Shown: piece by piece, positions 6,625 to 7,224 of the stretch | Numbering within the stretch: position 1 is the first letter of the stretch | Layout: each line of letters begins with the position of its first letter | Assembly (NCBI GenBank): GCA_905215795.1 | Contig: CAJMRV010000086.1 | Span: 1-7,224 of the forward strand | Direction: 5' to 3' | Length of the DNA stretch: 7,224 nucleotides | Source: an uncultured bacterium | GTDB taxonomy: Bacteria > Pseudomonadota > Gammaproteobacteria > Burkholderiales > Burkholderiaceae_F | Notes under the pieces: generated by a model | Told to the model about the DNA's origin: nothing | The model's input: the letters and a program-made list of their open reading frames with translations, nothing else | Databases searched by the model: none | Translations under genes and position numbers: made by a program

Positions 6625-6640
6625 ACAACCGGAACGGGTC

Positions 6641-7224
6641 ATGTTACTCGAACTCTTTCGTAGCTTAGGCGAACACTACTCCCATCTCACGGACCTCTCC
6701 TTCAGGGCGTTCATGTCGGCGCTCACCGCGCTCGTCCTGGGATTCGTCCTCGGTCCCTGGCTGATCGGCCGCCTGCGGGCCATGCACTTCGGCCAGGCCG
6801 TCCGACAGAACGGTCCGAAGAGCCACCTCGTCAAGCAGGGCACCCCGACGATGGGCGGCGCCCTGATCCTCTTCTCCATCGCCGTCTCGACGCTCCTCTG
6901 GGGCGACCTCGGCAACCGGTTCATCTGGGTCGTCCTCGGCGTGACGCTCGGTTACGGCGCCATCGGCTGGATCGACGACTACCGCAAGGTGGTCTACCGC
7001 GACCCCAACGGCATGAGCGCCCGTGAGAAGTTCGGCTGGCAGAGCGTGATCGCGCTCGTGGCGGGCTTCTACCTCGTCTTCGCCCTGGCCGTCCCCGCCG
7101 ACGGAACGCTCGCCGGCACGATCTCGAACTGGATCGCCGACGGCTTCCCGCTCACGGTCTCCACGAACCTCGACCTCTTCATCCCGTTCCTCGGGAGCTT
7201 CGCGTTCCCCCTCGGGTTCGTCGG
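6641..7224 (+). CDS. mraY: Phospho-MurNAc-pentapeptide translocase MraY (partial, 3' end outside window)
   Basis: MraY is the polytopic inner-membrane enzyme that transfers phospho-MurNAc-pentapeptide from UDP to undecaprenyl phosphate, making lipid I. The window holds the first 194 residues of a protein usually near 360-390. Seen are hydrophobic segments at about 24-42, 71-87, 95-111 and 134-151. TPTMGG is at 68-73. D112-D113 sit in the WIDDYRK context that matches the E. coli catalytic or Mg-binding D115-D116. The DPNGMSAREK loop spans 121-130. The later conserved Asp and the histidine-rich loop lie outside. The start is ATG 6641, 41 nt after murF, with only a weak ribosome binding site (GGA at 6631-6633, or GGG at 6636-6638). 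Codons 2 and 9 are TTA, which is otherwise nearly absent here. The frame stays open to the window end. Confidence 0.96.
   Translation, partial: MLLELFRSLGEHYSHLTDLSFRAFMSALTALVLGFVLGPWLIGRLRAMHFGQAVRQNGPKSHLVKQGTPTMGGALILFSIAVSTLLWGDLGNRFIWVVLGVTLGYGAIGWIDDYRKVVYRDPNGMSAREKFGWQSVIALVAGFYLVFALAVPADGTLAGTISNWIADGFPLTVSTNLDLFIPFLGSFAFPLGFV

Noticed and set aside
1..7224. CRISPR array, tRNA or rRNA gene, insertion sequence, or phage or defence genes
   Set aside because: No spaced repeat array, cloverleaf, transposase or terminal inverted repeats were seen. Every long coding stretch is explained by dcw genes.

Overview
This window is the 5' part of a division and cell wall (dcw) gene cluster, all on the + strand, in the order mraZ - rsmH (mraW) - ftsL - ftsI - murE - murF - mraY. 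mraY runs off the right end. The DNA is GC-rich with G/C-ending codons throughout. The gene order is the classical proteobacterial one. Protein details suggest a betaproteobacterium in or near Burkholderiales, with a Sutterella-like organism possible: MurE has an EASSxGLxxGR motif in place of the commoner EVSSH, and MurF has NAQREHQEF. That placement rests on recalled motifs, not a search, and is moderate to low confidence. MurE carries the DNPR motif, so the peptidoglycan is predicted to contain meso-diaminopimelate, as in Gram-negative bacteria.

Layout. Bases 1-90 are the mraZ leader and hold a perfect tandem 10-bp repeat with two TGGGA boxes, the expected operator of the MraZ autorepressor. 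mraZ (91-513) is followed by a 69-nt gap that contains a strong candidate intrinsic terminator or attenuator (526-567). From rsmH (583) to the end of murF (6599), five genes are locked together by short overlaps: 13 nt, then ATGA, then ATGA, then TGATG. The chain breaks at 6600-6640, a 40-nt gap holding most of a 12-bp palindrome, a perfect 8-bp hairpin and the weak ribosome binding region of mraY. mraY begins at 6641 and is cut at residue 194. No stretch over 300 bases lacks a gene.

How the genes work together. MraZ tunes transcription of the cluster. RsmH methylates 16S rRNA. FtsL and FtsI belong to the divisome: FtsL is a partner of FtsB/FtsQ and of the septal synthase, and FtsI (PBP3) is the septal transpeptidase. 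MurE and MurF add meso-DAP and D-Ala-D-Ala to the UDP-MurNAc peptide. MraY then moves the finished phospho-MurNAc-pentapeptide onto undecaprenyl phosphate to give lipid I.

The protein content is conventional and I see no new biological system. The points worth a second look are regulatory: the MraZ boxes, the mraZ-rsmH terminator, and the palindrome, hairpin and cluster of TTA codons at the murF-mraY junction. Two protein details also stand out: an extended Trp/Arg-rich FtsI cytoplasmic tail and an altered MurF C-terminal motif.
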